Positions 6,573 to 15,660 of a stretch of 32,000 bases of DNA are shown piece by piece. The position numbers and the translations under genes were made by a program. Below the pieces are notes generated by a model. It made no database searches, had not been told where the DNA came from, and worked only from the letters and a program-made list of their open reading frames with translations. Positions within the stretch are counted from its first letter, which is position 1; each line of letters starts with the position of its first letter. The DNA is from a virus, in the IMG/VR virus record IMGVR_UViG_3300024517_000071, positions 1-32,000 of that record; one strand, given 5' to 3'.

Positions 6573-7331
6573 CTAATCATCCACCAGCAAAATCTCAAAG
6601 TCCGCCGATACTTCGGTCCCCGCGCCAGACCCGTTCGCCTCAAACCATATATCCGTCAACGCCGGCAACGCCGACAACGGTGACCGAGGCTTAAAGGGGA
6701 GCGTCCCCAAAACCCCATCCCAATGCAACATAATCCGCTTGGACGCCATCGGAGCTATGACGGAATCGGTTATATCCTCACGCTTCATCACCCTGATGTC
6801 CGCCGCCTTGTTGCCATCGACGGTCACCAGCGAACTCAACAAATAGCCAGTCTTGCCCGTGGGGATGGTGTAGCCCGCGTATTGCGTCTGGCCTTCACCC
6901 GCCGCAATCGTGATCATGTCCACTCCCGACTCGATCACAATATCATCGATGTTCGTACTACCGTACACCCCCACCGCCGACACCCAGGCCCGATGAACCC
7001 GCCAGAAGGACGCGCTGGTCGCCGAGCTGGCCGAAGCGCCCGCCGTAACGATCGCCTCCGACGTCTCCGCTAGAGACGAGTCGATGCCCTGAACAGTGAC
7101 TTCCCGCGCACCCAAACCGGACGAATCGTCGAACGCCGAACCCCCAGCCTTGATCTTGACCGTGGTTGCGGACGAAGGGAAGTTGGCCACCGCAAAGGGT
7201 GTAAGCGAAACATGAGCCCAAGAACCATTGGGCACCGCGTCGTTTCGGCCGAACTTGTGGATCAGCGAATGGCCGGCCACGTTGCCCTTTTGGACCTCGA
7301 TCAGAAAATCTTTGTCACCTATGTAGCTCAT
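6573..7331 (-). CDS. Putative virion structural protein
   Basis: A 252-residue beta-rich protein starting MSYIGDKDFLIEVQKGNVAG. Segments such as WAHVSLTPFAVANFPSSATTVKIKAGGSAFDD, SFWRVHRAWVSAVGVYGSTNIDDIVIES and YTIPTGKTGYLLSSLVTVDG recur in marine podophage structural proteins of unknown exact role. The composition suggests a beta-sandwich. The start overlaps the stop of the upstream gene as ATGA. It is part of the tail appendage cluster and is followed by the small conserved gene at 6150. Confidence 0.78.
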   Translation of the reverse strand: MSYIGDKDFLIEVQKGNVAGHSLIHKFGRNDAVPNGSWAHVSLTPFAVANFPSSATTVKIKAGGSAFDDSSGLGAREVTVQGIDSSLAETSEAIVTAGASASSATSASFWRVHRAWVSAVGVYGSTNIDDIVIESGVDMITIAAGEGQTQYAGYTIPTGKTGYLLSSLVTVDGNKAADIRVMKREDITDSVIAPMASKRIMLHWDGVLGTLPFKPRSPLSALPALTDIWFEANGSGAGTEVSADFEILLVDD

Positions 7332-8041
7332 GCCGCTATCTGCCAGTTGGAGTTATCTGAAACGATCCCAATCTGATCATACTGAATAGACAACACCGCA
7401 GTAGTTCCGCCGTCAATCGTCTCGCTACCGTTGCCGTCAATCGTAACAACACCCGTGCCGACGTTCTTGATGGACACTCTGTGATCTGGAATCCCTACCG
7501 CCGTGAGCAGGGTCACAGTGAATGTGCCGTTGCACAATATGACAGTGTCGGCCGTCGTTGCCGTATACGCTGAAGTGACCGTCACCACGCCACCCACTAC
7601 GAACGGGCTCGCTTGATCGATAAAGCAAATGTCGTCGTGGTTCGTCGTCCCGGTGAGATTCCCAACGTCGTCTAGAAATACGCTGGAGCCTTGAATGCGG
7701 CCGGTCGTTTGGTCGAATCGTGTAACCTGATTGTCGACAACCGGATCAGGCGTTGAACCACCCGAAGGATCTCCGGCAGGTAATTCATTCTGAACATCAA
7801 CCATCTTTTTCCAATCGGCAGCGCCGATCGAATTATCAAAACACTGATAAATGCCCTTCAAAGCGGCGGGCACAGTAGCCCCATCCACGGTGATTTTGGA
7901 ACCGACTTTCCAGCCGTCACTCTCGTCGGCCGCCGTATTCGGTACAGTCGTAGACGGAAACGGTATGAACGGAGCCAATACCTGTAACGCTCGACGGACA
8001 TCGTCAAAGGTTCGAACATTGGTGCGGAGTGGATAGGTCAT
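7328..8041 (-). CDS. Putative tail fibre / appendage protein
   Basis: A 237-residue protein. The start at 8041 (MTYPLRTNVRTFDDVRRALQ) is chosen because its ATG overlaps the stop of the ejection-type protein (ATGA) rather than extending 30 residues into it. Residues 1-110 are a mixed N-terminal domain. VDNQVTRFDQTTGRIQGSS (about 133-151) resembles the linker preceding appendage domains in tail fibres. The C-terminus, with SIKNVGTGVVTIDGNGSETI and a W near the end, matches a beta-rich repeat ending common in phage fibre tips. Virion attachment by the N-terminus and receptor contact by the C-terminus are inferred. Confidence 0.75.
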   Translation of the reverse strand: MTYPLRTNVRTFDDVRRALQVLAPFIPFPSTTVPNTAADESDGWKVGSKITVDGATVPAALKGIYQCFDNSIGAADWKKMVDVQNELPAGDPSGGSTPDPVVDNQVTRFDQTTGRIQGSSVFLDDVGNLTGTTNHDDICFIDQASPFVVGGVVTVTSAYTATTADTVILCNGTFTVTLLTAVGIPDHRVSIKNVGTGVVTIDGNGSETIDGGTTAVLSIQYDQIGIVSDNSNWQIAA

Positions 8042-11000
8042 TCGATTTTCGCCTCTGCCATGAGTGAGCGCAGCGTGAGCAGCCGGGTGTAGAATTTTGC
8101 GTTTCCCACTTTCCGCTTGCGCATCAACCAATAGAAACGGAAATCCCCCATCAATTGCTTTTGGTCAAGATTGAGTGCTTTGAGTGCGTCAAGAGCTTCG
8201 GGATCCCTTCGTGTCGTCTTTGTTGGTGGACGAGTCGCTTTGTCAATCAGGCTACCTACAAACTTGCGGGCCTCGTTGGCCCCCTGTTCTTTCCCCAAAC
8301 GCTCTAACGCCGCGCGAGCCTGAACTGTGTCACCGAACTTCGCCGCCTGCGCAATCGACTTTTTAGGATCTGTTGGTGGGTGCGTCGTCGCCGTCATCAT
8401 GCCGATGCCCTTGGTGATCGCATCGAAAGCGTCAATTTCTCCAGCCAGGAATCCCATGGCCTGTTGTGCTTGGATTGGAGCGGTCCCGCGGGCCTCGTGG
8501 GCCACGAACGAAGGGAGTTGCATAATGTCGAGCGGTCTTCCGCCGATCTGCTTCGCAACAAGCCGGCCCTCGAGTTTCCCGCCCTTGGGATCACCGATAT
8601 CATGCGTAGACGTTTTGGTTTTGTACTGGCCCTTGTCGTCCACTCCCACCAGTTCAGCCAATGAAGTGAACCGGCGACCCGCCCAATCTTCACCGGTCAG
8701 GGCGCTAAATACCATCCGCGAGAGAACACTTCCCTTGTGTTTGGCTGATTTGATTGGATGCCTCATAAACTTGATCACGTCACGAAAATGCCCAATCAAG
8801 CTAAAATATTTCCTCTTCTCTTTGGATCCGCCCAACGCCTGATAGGGTGACGTAATGTCGATCTCAAGCCATCGCAGGTTTCCTTCCGCCCAGGCACGCT
8901 TGAAGCTGTCAAGGAACCGTTGAATGACAGACCGACGATCATCTCCCCCTTGTGGTATGGTTGCGAGAATGAACGTAGACAGGAACGTCGTCAAAACGCC
9001 CTTGATAGCCACCCGCCCCCACATGGCGCGGTAGACTTCTCCATCACGTCCACCCTTAAAGGCTTTGAGCATGGATGCGATGTTCGATTCAGTCCAGTCC
9101 GGGGCCAGCAAAAAGAACCGGGCAATTTGTTGGGCGAGCGGGCTGCGCCCCTTCCTTTGTAGATGTAGACCGCCAAAGTCATCATTCGCCAAATTGGCTG
9201 CTATAGAAGCAAGTTCTTCGCGAGTGACGTCGCCTTTACGCAGAGCTTCGTCGTTTCTCGCAAGCAGATCCACATATTCAATCAACGCCGTCCAAACCTT
9301 GAGCGCAGGGCCAAGCTCACTGAAGAGGAAGTCTGTTTCAATGTCGCGCAACTGAAGAAGTTTATCCTTGACATCGCGGGCGCCAGGCACGCGATCAATG
9401 AGCTTCCCTATCGCCGTCTTTCTCTCCAGTGCCGCGGCATCCCATTCTTGTTGGCGGCCGATAGTAAGTCCCGCACGGACAAGTTCGCGGAGTTGTGGGG
9501 TAAAACCATCCATGGCTGCTTGGCCGGCACGGAAGCCGGAAAGTTGTCTGGTAAATCCACGGGCCAATCCGAAGGGGTTAATCATTCGAGCAGGAAACAG
9601 AAACGGGTTTCCGCGAATCAAATATTTCAGCGCACCATAGATTCCCCTCATTATTTCGGCGATCGCAGATCGAACAGAGACTCTTCCAGCGAGCAAGTAA
9701 CTTCTCAGGAACGCTTGATGGTGAAACAAACTCGTAGTCAGAAGCGTGTGTTTGAGAATGTCGTTCCATTGCGAAAGGCCCTTAGCGAGCGCAATGTCAT
9801 TCAAGGGAGAGCGCCCCAAGGCGTTGTTCAGGTGACGTGCTGTTTTCTCTGGTGCGTATACCTCTTGCCGCTCAAACAATTGCCCCTCTGGGCTGAGAAA
9901 GGAATTCTTCCCACCGAAGTTCTTGACCACCCGTCGGCGTAGATCACTTTCTTTGTAGGAGACCAGATCGGATTCTCCGGGAACTCTAACGAGTACCACG
10001 TTCGAAGACTCAGACACCAGGCGCACTTCTCCGATGACACCTCGATCGGGAAGGGCCACCCAGGCCCCAGTCTCCAGCGGTGCATCTTTGTCTATGACGT
10101 CGGCCAGCCCGACCATTCGCCATGCCTTCATGTTCGGGTGTTCAACGCGAACCCATGTATCGTCGATCTGCTTCGTACTGAATATTTGGGCTTTGAGGGC
10201 CGCAGCCAGCATGTTGCGATCGTGAATTACCTGAGCGATGGACTCGCGAGCAACGCGCTGAGCCGCTGTGACGTCAGGCACTCGCAGGGTGTAATCGAGC
10301 GACCAAGCGTGTAAGATTGAATCGAGCGTTCGTTTCTTAGCGCGCGGACTCTTGAGGGTAAACTTTCCGACCAATGTTCGCCCCGCCTTGGCTTTGTCCG
10401 CCGGCGGATTCAGGAGGCGTGCGGTGTAATTTTCGTAATGGTTGCTGATTACCGACGCCTCTTGTGCGTCGATTCCCATCTGATTGTTTTCCTCGATAAA
10501 CCGTTGGGCCATGGCCTGTTCGGCTTCGGACAGCGATTGGGAACGCTCGTAAGCCTCAACCTGCTCAGGAGTCAATTCCTTTTTGAATGCCTCAAATTGT
10601 TCGGCGGGCGTTCCTAGCCCCCGCTCTTGGGCGTTCAGAAGATCAATATGTAGATGGATACCTAGAGAGAGATCCTGATGTGCTTTGGAGGACGCTCGCT
10701 TCGCCCCAGATAACTCCACCATTTCCGCTTCGCGTTTGCGTGCGTCCAGATTGACGACGGTGTGCGACTCGTCGCGATTGGCGTGCCAATTGTCGATAAT
10801 CTCAGGAAGACGGTCTCCGGGCTCCATTGTAGACGTCGCATCGTCAATCGGATCCGATGGGGGGGGGGTAGGTGCCTGGCCTTCGACGGTATGTGACGGA
10901 GTCGGGGTAGTCGACAATTCGACGATTCCAGCAAGTACGTCATCCACGGGCAGCGAAGCCCGAACGGCAAGATTGCCCTCGCGTTGCTTTTCCCATTCTT

Positions 11001-12852
11001 GCTGTATGGCGGATCCTAAGCGTTGAACTCGATCGTAGCCAATTTGTCCAACAAGGTGCCTGATGAAGTCTTCGAACGAATGGATTCCCGCCTTGATCGC
11101 CAATCCAGTGGATCTTGCGAGAGCCTTCAGGATGTCCTTGTCCAACGGATTGATAAACAACGTTAGTTGGGTCACCTTTCCGAAGTCATCAAGCGAATCG
11201 AGGAATTCCTTGCGAGATTTTTGTCCTTTGCTGTAATTCTGAATCTCTTCGTCTACGTTTTCGCCAGCCGCCCTTCGCTCAAGCAAAACCTTCAGCCCAT
11301 TCAGACTTTCCTGCGTCGTGCCCGCCGCTTTCGGCACCTCTTCCTGCGTCTGTTGCACTTGGGGCGAGGTGGTTTCCGCTGTCGGGGGCGGTTGTGCGAC
11401 GGGAGCATCTTCAACCGTCGCCGCCGCTTCGGGCATGAGCCCCTTCAATATTTCCGAAATTCTCTTTCGCTTGGAACGGGTCGTGCCAGGGATCCCCGCC
11501 TGCTCAAACGTCTGTGCGTTGGGCGTCCCACTCGCCAGCCCCTCTGCCGCGTCCACAATCGCCTTAGCGGCCTCTGGATTGTCCGTAGCGAACGACTGGA
11601 CGGCCTCTGGCGTGTCCAAAGGCCCAGGCGCCTTCGGTTGCAAGGCAGCACCAAGGGCGGAGCCACCACCACCCAGGACTCCCAGAACAGCCGCTTCTGT
11701 GCCGAACTCTCGAGCCGTTGGAATGATATTATCGGGCAGATTGATCACATCGAAGCCGCTGAGCTTGCTCAGTTCGGTCGCGGCGGTGCGAAGCGTTGCC
11801 CCCAGTCGTTCTTCGCCCAGTTCACCGGGGAACGTCGAATATCCGAACTTGGCCAGGAACTCCTTGGCCGGCATACGAAAGTTGGCAATCTTCTTATCCA
11901 CGACCTCGCCGGCCACACGCTTGAGCGGTTTGGCGACAACGGCAACGATTTCGCCAGTCCCTTCGGAAAACAGTTCAATCACGGTGTCGAGACCAGCGTT
12001 TGCAAGCGCTTTCGATAGGGATTCACCCCGCCTTCCAATGACGATGCGGAACGGTTCGACGTCGCCCTCGCCGGCACGGAAACCCGGAACCATTCTCTCG
12101 ACGGTGTTAGCCGCTATTCGTGGAGCAAAGAAAGGTGTTCGGAGAGCCGCGCCGGTAGCAGCTTTGCTGATAATGCGTTTGATTGCCGCGGCAACGCCCT
12201 TTTTGACGGCTTTCTTGCCGCCCTTTAGCACCGCCTTCTTGCCCAGTGCGATGATTCCACCGCTGCCGGCAAACTCAACAGCGAACGCGGCACTCTCGGC
12301 CACCCCGCCAACGATGTCCGCTCCGATGGTCGATCCTCGAGCCTGTTGGGCCATGTCTTCCTGGAACTCAGCCAGAAGCTCCCACTCGTCAATGGTGGCC
12401 GTGCCCGCCTCAGCGTGCTCGGACGCCTCCAAGACCTCAAACAGATCCTTTGCCTGAAGAACGCCACCGACAAAGGGGAGTGCTCGAAAGCTGCCGATGT
12501 CTTCTTGGACCTGCTCCAGTGCTTGGCCGGCCGTCTCTTCTGGCGGCAAGAGCCCTACCTCTTCGAGATTATTCTGTCGACGGACCTGATTATATCGCCG
12601 GAGTCGCGACACATCGGTCGGAGCGTCCTTGAAGAGTTGATCGTTGAATGCCTGGAGATCGCTGGACGATTCGCGCATGCGATTCTGGAGACGAGACAAT
12701 TCGTCATCCGACACATCGCCCAGAGTAGAACGTAGATCGCTCTGGATTGCCCCTACGAGGTCGCCGAGATCGTCGAACGGCTTGTCCTCGATCGAATGCT
12801 TGATGTTGTCTTGTAGGTCAGTGAGCCAATCACCGGTTTGAATTCTGCTCAT
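8038..12852 (-). CDS. Large ejection-type / polyvalent virion protein (1604 aa)
   Basis: A very large protein encoded among the internal virion genes. Residues 1-170 are charged and helical. Residues 175-260 contain a Gly/Ala-rich hydrophobic stretch (GADIVGGVAESAAFAVEFAG) next to a Lys-rich one (KKAVLKGGKKAVKKGVAAAI), which could form a membrane-active part. Two Pro/Thr/Gln linkers lie near 490-530 and 655-675. The C-terminal 900 residues are helical and contain ARFFLLAPDWTESNIASMLK followed by hydrophobic helices (VLTTFLSTFILATI), resembling the LPD38-type region of large polyvalent phage proteins. I infer delivery into the host with the DNA, as with podophage internal core proteins. No transglycosylase or protease motif found. 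A C10 tract lies near residue 662. Confidence 0.85.
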   Translation of the reverse strand: MSRIQTGDWLTDLQDNIKHSIEDKPFDDLGDLVGAIQSDLRSTLGDVSDDELSRLQNRMRESSSDLQAFNDQLFKDAPTDVSRLRRYNQVRRQNNLEEVGLLPPEETAGQALEQVQEDIGSFRALPFVGGVLQAKDLFEVLEASEHAEAGTATIDEWELLAEFQEDMAQQARGSTIGADIVGGVAESAAFAVEFAGSGGIIALGKKAVLKGGKKAVKKGVAAAIKRIISKAATGAALRTPFFAPRIAANTVERMVPGFRAGEGDVEPFRIVIGRRGESLSKALANAGLDTVIELFSEGTGEIVAVVAKPLKRVAGEVVDKKIANFRMPAKEFLAKFGYSTFPGELGEERLGATLRTAATELSKLSGFDVINLPDNIIPTAREFGTEAAVLGVLGGGGSALGAALQPKAPGPLDTPEAVQSFATDNPEAAKAIVDAAEGLASGTPNAQTFEQAGIPGTTRSKRKRISEILKGLMPEAAATVEDAPVAQPPPTAETTSPQVQQTQEEVPKAAGTTQESLNGLKVLLERRAAGENVDEEIQNYSKGQKSRKEFLDSLDDFGKVTQLTLFINPLDKDILKALARSTGLAIKAGIHSFEDFIRHLVGQIGYDRVQRLGSAIQQEWEKQREGNLAVRASLPVDDVLAGIVELSTTPTPSHTVEGQAPTPPPSDPIDDATSTMEPGDRLPEIIDNWHANRDESHTVVNLDARKREAEMVELSGAKRASSKAHQDLSLGIHLHIDLLNAQERGLGTPAEQFEAFKKELTPEQVEAYERSQSLSEAEQAMAQRFIEENNQMGIDAQEASVISNHYENYTARLLNPPADKAKAGRTLVGKFTLKSPRAKKRTLDSILHAWSLDYTLRVPDVTAAQRVARESIAQVIHDRNMLAAALKAQIFSTKQIDDTWVRVEHPNMKAWRMVGLADVIDKDAPLETGAWVALPDRGVIGEVRLVSESSNVVLVRVPGESDLVSYKESDLRRRVVKNFGGKNSFLSPEGQLFERQEVYAPEKTARHLNNALGRSPLNDIALAKGLSQWNDILKHTLLTTSLFHHQAFLRSYLLAGRVSVRSAIAEIMRGIYGALKYLIRGNPFLFPARMINPFGLARGFTRQLSGFRAGQAAMDGFTPQLRELVRAGLTIGRQQEWDAAALERKTAIGKLIDRVPGARDVKDKLLQLRDIETDFLFSELGPALKVWTALIEYVDLLARNDEALRKGDVTREELASIAANLANDDFGGLHLQRKGRSPLAQQIARFFLLAPDWTESNIASMLKAFKGGRDGEVYRAMWGRVAIKGVLTTFLSTFILATIPQGGDDRRSVIQRFLDSFKRAWAEGNLRWLEIDITSPYQALGGSKEKRKYFSLIGHFRDVIKFMRHPIKSAKHKGSVLSRMVFSALTGEDWAGRRFTSLAELVGVDDKGQYKTKTSTHDIGDPKGGKLEGRLVAKQIGGRPLDIMQLPSFVAHEARGTAPIQAQQAMGFLAGEIDAFDAITKGIGMMTATTHPPTDPKKSIAQAAKFGDTVQARAALERLGKEQGANEARKFVGSLIDKATRPPTKTTRRDPEALDALKALNLDQKQLMGDFRFYWLMRKRKVGNAKFYTRLLTLRSLMAEAKIE
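10859..10868 (-). repeat. Homopolymer G10 (C10 in the coding strand) inside the 1604-residue gene
   Basis: A run of ten identical bases encodes the Pro run of APTPPPSDP in the second linker. Adding one base would stop translation five codons later (after IGSD); removing one puts the ribosome into a frame that stops about 60 codons on. The tract is in frame as written. Confidence 0.9.
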
Positions 12853-14110
12853 CGCCGGTGACTCCCTCTTGGGCTCGCTTGTTGGCCTCGCCGATGATTA
12901 ACTGTGCCAAACGGGCTACAGAAGCCAATTCTTCTTTCTCTGATCGGCTCAAATCGTTCAAAGATGCCACGGTCGGGTAGCGCGCCAAGGTAAACCTCTG
13001 GATTCTCTGAGCCATGGGCACCGCCTGAGCCATGGTCTGCCCGGACCAAGTCGACAGATCCTGCGCTTTGTCGACTCCCAATGTCTCACTGAGACCACCT
13101 ATGAGTTGCCGGAGACCCTGTACGTTGGCCGCAATCGTCTGGTCGAGTTGTGCCATGTTCCCCGCGTCGATACCCGCTTGGCGGTCGTCCTGTGGACGAC
13201 CGATACCCGCTTGGCGGTCGTCCTGTGGACGACCGACACCAGCCTGTCCAGCACCCGGATCCACGGCACCGAAGGTCCGCGTGGCAGCTCCCGCGGCAAT
13301 TAAATCGTTATCCGGTGTGCTACCCAGGAACTTGCGCCGCGCCTGAGTGATCAACGGCTTGTCGACATCTCCGGTCGTTGGTTGGCCACGACTTTCGCGG
13401 AACACCTGGAACTTTTGGTTGATATTTTCTTGAGCTTGAAGACCGGCCCCCGTCTGCGACATGCCCTCCCCCATCAGACGGGCCTGTTCATCGTTGACCG
13501 CGTCCATCCAATCGCTGAACTTGACGTTGTTCATAGAGGGTAGCGAACGAATCGCGTATTTCTTCGGTGCGAGCATAACTCCTTGATCGGGGTAGAACTT
13601 AATCTGCCCAGATCGTTCGTCGTCCAGAATCGTTGGCGGTGTAGGTGGCGGATTCGCGGCGATAATCGCTTCGTTCTGCGCACTGATCGCATCGATCATT
13701 TGGCGTTGATCGAATTCTGGGAGCGAATTGTCCGCTGCCAATCGGGCAATCTCCTGAGTGTTGGAATAGACTTCCGCAGCCGCATGAGGTGGCATTTGTA
13801 GCAGGCGGTTGGCCTCTTGGACCTGGCGTCCGATGGCCCGCTCTCGGTTTGATTGAGTCGCCGCCTCTCGATCAAGTTGGTCATTCAGGCGGATCCGCTC
13901 TTGGGCCTGTTCGGCCTGAAACCTCTGAGTAGCCGCGCCGAAAATACTGGTTGCCGCTCCAGTGATGCCTTGGCCAATCTGGCGATTGACTTGCATGTCG
14001 TTGGCAATGTTCTGTTGACGAGTATTGCGCCTCTCTTGGTCAAGACCCACCAAAAGCGCATTGATTCCCGTCAGGGAAGAGGGCGGACCATGTTGTACGT
14101 CGAAGGCCAT
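12830..14110 (-). CDS. Putative internal virion protein
   Basis: A 426-residue, Gln- and Ala-rich helical protein, MAFDVQHGPPSSLTGINALL and onward. Long heptad-like helices (QERRNTRQQNIANDMQVNRQ; QAEQAQERIRLNDQLDREAA) are typical of podophage internal core or ejection proteins. Residues about 290-315 hold two exact and one partial copy of GRPQDDRQAGI. It overlaps the 1604-residue gene by 23 nt and lies 2 nt after the Hint-domain gene's stop, so the three are co-transcribed and probably form one internal complex. The ATG at 14110 follows AAGGAG. Confidence 0.75.
   Translation of the reverse strand: MAFDVQHGPPSSLTGINALLVGLDQERRNTRQQNIANDMQVNRQIGQGITGAATSIFGAATQRFQAEQAQERIRLNDQLDREAATQSNRERAIGRQVQEANRLLQMPPHAAAEVYSNTQEIARLAADNSLPEFDQRQMIDAISAQNEAIIAANPPPTPPTILDDERSGQIKFYPDQGVMLAPKKYAIRSLPSMNNVKFSDWMDAVNDEQARLMGEGMSQTGAGLQAQENINQKFQVFRESRGQPTTGDVDKPLITQARRKFLGSTPDNDLIAAGAATRTFGAVDPGAGQAGVGRPQDDRQAGIGRPQDDRQAGIDAGNMAQLDQTIAANVQGLRQLIGGLSETLGVDKAQDLSTWSGQTMAQAVPMAQRIQRFTLARYPTVASLNDLSRSEKEELASVARLAQLIIGEANKRAQEGVTGDEQNSNR
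13168..13233 (-). repeat. Exact 33-bp tandem duplication in a coding region
   Basis: Bases 13168-13200 and 13201-13233 are identical. A third imperfect copy starts at 13234. The unit is 11 codons (AGIGRPQDDRQ), so the frame is kept. Exact identity suggests a recent duplication by slippage. Confidence 0.95.
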
Positions 14111-14112
14111 CG

Positions 14113-15660
14113 TTACTCCTTGCGAGCCAGTCGCTTCAACATGCTCGCTGCGTAGAGGCCGCTCACCCAGTATCCGTCACAACCTTCTAGTTCTAGATCA
14201 GCACAGGCGCTCGGAGCCTCAATCTCGGTCACGTCAACAACTCTCTTGTCGAGTCCTACGTGATCGTCGATTTCAAGTTCTACGGGTAGGACTTCAGTCA
14301 GCGTCCAGTCGTCGCCCTTCTGCTCGTGTTTTTGGACCGGATGATCGTAGGTCATCCGCACAACGCCCTGCTCGCCCTTCTCGTCCTCCCAGGTAACGGC
14401 CACGAAGTCTTTCAACCGCACCTTGGGAGTTCTTCCCATGTCGGTTCGCAACACCTTGCAATACTCACCGTCATCACCGAGTACCCTGTCGCCGACTTGA
14501 ACAGCGCCTAGCGGAACCATTCCGTTTGGCGACATCACGTTCTCGGCGACGTCGATGCAAGCCACCAGGATTTTTGCGGCGACGACGGTCCCAGTGCCCT
14601 GAATTATCGGACCAGCCAACTGACTCCCCGTACTCGGCGTATCAACCTGGGGAGCAATTCTTCCACCTGAGTTCATCATCGACTGTAAAAATGTCGACAA
14701 ATTCGGCGGAATGTCATTACGAGACGCCAGCAGGTTAAGCAACTCAGTATCCGCTTTGCCGAATCGATTGATCACCTGCTCGGATCGAGCAGTCGAAGAT
14801 GCGCGACTCGCCTCGTCAAATCCACGGTTTAGATCAAACGCACTAAGCGCAAACTGATTGGCCGCATCCGCAGTCTGCGCTCTTCCAGAGGCACCGACAC
14901 CAAATCCAGCCGCACCAAGTCGTTCTTGTGCCGCAAGCGTGTCACCGCCTACGCCAGATAGGACGCCGATCCTCTCGCGCCTAAGTCGTTCATTCAGATC
15001 ATTCTCGGCTTCAAGCCTCTCTCGTTCGACACCGCTACCGGCACTGGCCAACAAGGTGCTTGATCCTAAGCCGCGGGAAGCCAATTGAGCCTGTTGTCGA
15101 GCCAATTCCTCTTCCGCACCCCGATTAAGTCGCGATCGATCTACCTCACCCAACCCCTCTAGTTCGGCAGTGATAGACGATTCTCGGTCCCGAAAACCCT
15201 GAAGCAGTGGATCGGAAAACGCACTGAACGCCTGTTGGTCGGCGTCAGACAGGCCACGCAAATTGAATAGGACGTCATCACGAGTCCCAGAAAGATCGGT
15301 AGCAGCCGCTTCACGACCTTCCTCCAGGCGACGTTGGTCGGCCGTTTCTAGGTTTTGAAGCATCTCTACGTCACGCGATGAGCCCCTACCAATAATACCA
15401 CGCGACTCTTGGAAACGCGCTTCCGTGGCTGCCGCTGCCTCTTCTTCAGCCCGTTGTTGTTCGGCCGCCTGGGTCAACGGAAGCCCAAAATCCTTGAGAC
15501 TTTGGATGAGCGGATTCCCCTTGCCTAATTGAATTATCGCCCCAAGGATTGAGTTAGAGAAAAGGCTAGGGGCCAGGCCGGTAAATGACTCCGGCAGGCC
15601 CGAAGTCGACTGACTAGCGCCCCTACGTCGCTGATCCAGAAAATCTTGTAGTAATCCCAT
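14113..15660 (-). CDS. Internal virion protein with C-terminal Hint (intein-like) domain
   Basis: A 515-residue protein. Residues 1-330 are Ala, Gln and Arg-rich and helical, like internal virion or ejection proteins. Residues 368-515 form a Hint domain: Cys368 begins CIDVAENVMSPNGMV (block A), GAVQVGDRVLGDDG follows, RMTYDHPVQKH (about 435-445) is block B with the T-x-x-H motif, and ADLELEGCDGYWVSGLY (487-503) matches block F. There is no homing endonuclease. The block G ending His-Asn plus a Ser/Cys/Thr is absent; the end reads YWVSGLYAASML. I expect no splicing, but N-terminal cleavage at Cys368 or a purely structural role is possible. The ATG at 15660 (behind GGAGG, in TAATG overlap) is preferred over a TTG at 15675. 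Confidence 0.82.
   Translation of the reverse strand: MGLLQDFLDQRRRGASQSTSGLPESFTGLAPSLFSNSILGAIIQLGKGNPLIQSLKDFGLPLTQAAEQQRAEEEAAAATEARFQESRGIIGRGSSRDVEMLQNLETADQRRLEEGREAAATDLSGTRDDVLFNLRGLSDADQQAFSAFSDPLLQGFRDRESSITAELEGLGEVDRSRLNRGAEEELARQQAQLASRGLGSSTLLASAGSGVERERLEAENDLNERLRRERIGVLSGVGGDTLAAQERLGAAGFGVGASGRAQTADAANQFALSAFDLNRGFDEASRASSTARSEQVINRFGKADTELLNLLASRNDIPPNLSTFLQSMMNSGGRIAPQVDTPSTGSQLAGPIIQGTGTVVAAKILVACIDVAENVMSPNGMVPLGAVQVGDRVLGDDGEYCKVLRTDMGRTPKVRLKDFVAVTWEDEKGEQGVVRMTYDHPVQKHEQKGDDWTLTEVLPVELEIDDHVGLDKRVVDVTEIEAPSACADLELEGCDGYWVSGLYAASMLKRLARKE
14116..14559 (-). other. Hint / intein-like domain coding region
   Basis: Encodes the last 148 residues of the virion protein, from the nucleophile-position Cys368. 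All the central Hint landmarks are present (Cys at the start, GDRV loop, TYDHP block B, DLELEG block F) but the C-terminal His-Asn pair is replaced. It sits at the very end of the protein rather than inside it, as in autoprocessing Hint proteins and not as in a classic intein. Confidence 0.75.

Noticed and set aside
11318-12457. Long plus-strand open frame (379 codons) opposite the 1604-residue gene
   Set aside because: Its translation is Ala/Ser/Pro-rich and lacks domain pattern or ribosome site; the minus-strand gene has clear protein features and fits the operon. It arises from codon bias.
13168-13240. Tandem 33-bp repeat as a CRISPR or iteron array
   Set aside because: The copies are adjacent without spacers, in frame, and encode a peptide repeat.
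14113-15660. Complete splicing intein in the virion protein
   Set aside because: There is no C-terminal extein and no His-Asn ending, so only a Hint domain can be claimed.
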